Below are positions 62,846 through 64,000 of a stretch of DNA of 64,000 nt, piece after piece. This stretch comes from Psychrobacter sp. DAB_AL43B. Its GTDB lineage: Bacteria; Pseudomonadota; Gammaproteobacteria; Pseudomonadales; Moraxellaceae. Position 1 is the stretch's first letter, and every line of letters starts with the position of its first letter. The stretch is taken from positions 372,001 to 436,000 of the forward strand of contig NZ_LT799838.1 of the NCBI RefSeq assembly GCF_900168255.1. The letters run 5' to 3'. Position numbers and translations under genes: made by a program. The notes below the pieces were generated by a model. That model was not told the origin of the DNA and ran no database searches. It saw nothing but the letters and a program-made list of their open reading frames with translations.

Positions 62846-63616
62846 TCAGTTTACCTCCAGTTTTTTAAAGCTATCGTAATGATCGATAGTCAAATAATAA
62901 ATGGTTGGTGGATAACCGCCCGTGACAATGCGCCGTGCGCCGCGATGAGAAACGCCTGGCGTGGGTACGGTATATTCGCGATAGTAGCCTTGCGACTGCG
63001 CCGGTAAGCTGCCTTCTCGATTATAAAACGTCGTGCCATCTTTATTAGGATAAGGAAAAGGTCCACCTTGCTGAATCAGCGCAATGGTTCGATCTATCTG
63101 CACATCACCGATGATAGCAGTTGCGTTTGAGGTGCTAGATGGTTCAGAGGAAGTCTGCGATATCGTAGTTAGTTGCGTAGCATCTGCAAAAAAACTAGAT
63201 TTTAAGTCGGCAAAAAAATAGACCGCCACGGCAATAATGGCAATGATGCTAAATAAAGTGGATAGGGTGCTTTTTTTATGTTGATTGTTACGGTCGTTTT
63301 TTACTTTATGATTTGTCTGAGTACTATTGGAGTCATTTCGACCAGTATTTTTTGCACGGCGATGAGCTGAATTTGGCTCTGGACTTTTTGAATCTGCGAT
63401 TTCTAATATGCTCAATTCATTAGAGGCCACTTCAGTAGCTCTTAATTGATTTTTTTCATTACGCTCACTATTAAAATAAACGCGTTGCCCTTCGTTGATT
63501 GGCTGTGATAACCGCACTGTACTCACATGAAAAAACACGTCTTCACTTTGATTATCGACATTGATAAAGCCATAGCCTTTATCTGAATTCCAATGCTTAA
63601 TCGTGCCACTTTGCAT
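62846..63616 (-). CDS. Cold-shock domain, membrane segment and guanyl-specific RNase (RNase Sa/barnase family) fusion
   Basis: A 256-residue fusion. Residues 1-66 are a cold-shock domain with RNP1 KGYGFINV (13-20) and RNP2 DVFFHVS (26-32). Residues 67-116 are a polar, basic, disordered linker. One membrane segment spans about 119-137 (LSTLFSIIAIIAVAVYFF) with Lys/Arg on its N-terminal side, so the N-terminus should be cytoplasmic. After a Ser/Thr spacer, residues 172-256 form a microbial ribonuclease of PF00545: GGPFPYPNKDGTTFYNREG, then YYREYTVPTPG, HRGARRIVTGG and IDHYDSF. Catalytic Glu214, Arg225 and His246 are all present, so the enzyme should be active. It would face the periplasm or be shed. 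A barstar gene follows after one base. Confidence 0.9.
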   Translation of the reverse strand: MQSGTIKHWNSDKGYGFINVDNQSEDVFFHVSTVRLSQPINEGQRVYFNSERNEKNQLRATEVASNELSILEIADSKSPEPNSAHRRAKNTGRNDSNSTQTNHKVKNDRNNQHKKSTLSTLFSIIAIIAVAVYFFADLKSSFFADATQLTTISQTSSEPSSTSNATAIIGDVQIDRTIALIQQGGPFPYPNKDGTTFYNREGSLPAQSQGYYREYTVPTPGVSHRGARRIVTGGYPPTIYYLTIDHYDSFKKLEVN

Positions 63617-63690
63617 GGGCGTATCATCCTGTCGATAAAGTTTTTGCAGATAAAATAATGCTTATATGTCATATATAACATATTTATTAA

Positions 63691-63723
63691 AAATAAAAAA
63701 ACGCCAGCAATTAAGCTGACGTT
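63691..63723 (-). terminator. Terminator after proA
   Basis: AACGCCAGC/GCTGACGTT (one mismatch) with a 6-base loop, followed on the minus strand by T6ATTT. Confidence 0.75.
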
Positions 63724-63777
63724 ATGTAACAATTATACTGCAGACAGAACTACAGATTGTATTGAAGACGTAATAAG

Positions 63778-64000
63778 TTAAGCGCGCGTTTCACCATGCC
63801 CATAAACAATCCACTTTTGTGAGGTCAAACCTTCGAGTCCAACGGGTCCACGCGCGTGAATCTTGTCGGTTGAGATGCCAATTTCAGCGCCAAGACCATA
63901 CTCGAAACCATCTGCAAAACGGCTAGAGGCATTAATCATGACGCTTGCTGAGTCAACTTCGCGGATAAAGCGTTGCGACTTGGTATAATTATCAGTAATG
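63778..64000 (-). CDS. proA: Gamma-glutamyl phosphate reductase ProA, C-terminal part
   Basis: The frame is open to the right edge, leaving about 73 C-terminal residues of ProA, the NADPH-dependent reductase making glutamate semialdehyde in proline synthesis. Recognizable: [22 protein letters not shown], read in pieces as [10 protein letters not shown] and [12 protein letters not shown], then [18 protein letters not shown] and a terminal VYGHGETRA. The start lies outside the window. It is the upstream neighbour of the RNase/barstar unit on the same strand, separated by a terminator. Confidence 0.93.
   Translation of the reverse strand, partial: ITDNYTKSQRFIREVDSASVMINASSRFADGFEYGLGAEIGISTDKIHARGPVGLEGLTSQKWIVYGHGETRA

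Overview
The window looks like a chromosomal segment of a Moraxellaceae gammaproteobacterium, most probably Psychrobacter. The reasons are the AT-leaning base composition, the very long RNase E with an Asn/Gln/Ser-rich tail, the bamE/fur and pilT/pilU/yggS neighbourhoods, and a dimeric-type NADP isocitrate dehydrogenase lying beside a monomeric one. This is inference from gene content; no search was run. I see no rRNA, tRNA, CRISPR array, phage or intact insertion sequence. Nearly everything is housekeeping chromosome, with short rho-independent hairpins closing most transcription units.

Layout. 1-2.3 kb: the end of a possible lysozyme-inhibitor-like protein and two DUF2382 stress-type proteins. 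2.7-6.4 kb (minus): thiolase, homoserine dehydrogenase, DsbC-like isomerase. 6.8-12.3 kb: a DUF808 membrane protein converging on RNase E, whose start faces a 1.2 kb gene-free stretch. 13.5-16.2 kb: RluC, a HAD phosphatase and EngB. 16.6-21 kb: cytochromes c5 and c4, a transporter-like membrane protein, RnfH, BamE and Fur. 21-28 kb: PilU, PilT, YggS, a CorC/HlyC-type CBS protein and NadE. 28.9-32.4 kb: AI-2E exporter, PdxB, EpmA. 32.5-37.8 kb (minus): an NAD(P)-binding protein, YaiI, PurK, PurE, a metallophosphatase and a rhomboid protease. 38.3-42 kb: two tandem paralogous envelope proteins, only the second with an OmpA domain. 42-49.7 kb: NagZ, Prc, SlyD, an M61 peptidase and a frameshifted glutaredoxin-like gene. 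49.8-55.4 kb: a DUF305 lipoprotein, RluE and the two convergent isocitrate dehydrogenases. 56-62.4 kb: a COG3146-type acyltransferase, UbiC, GlyA, a TPR protein and GltS. 62.5-63.6 kb: a barstar and RNase pair. 63.8 kb to the end: the C-terminus of ProA.

The most interesting item is the two-gene unit at 62506-63616. One protein joins a cold-shock RNA/DNA-binding domain, a single membrane segment and a microbial guanyl-type RNase (RNase Sa/barnase family) with its catalytic residues intact. A barstar inhibitor gene follows one base after its stop codon and carries a stronger Shine-Dalgarno sequence. Next in interest is a dispersed ~80-bp imperfect palindrome with four good intergenic copies and one possible remnant. 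Other points are a one-base homopolymer frameshift in a glutaredoxin-like gene, a hexanucleotide microsatellite inside rne, a 30-bp tandem duplication over a stop codon, and an orphan terminator in a divergent intergenic region that may mark a small RNA.
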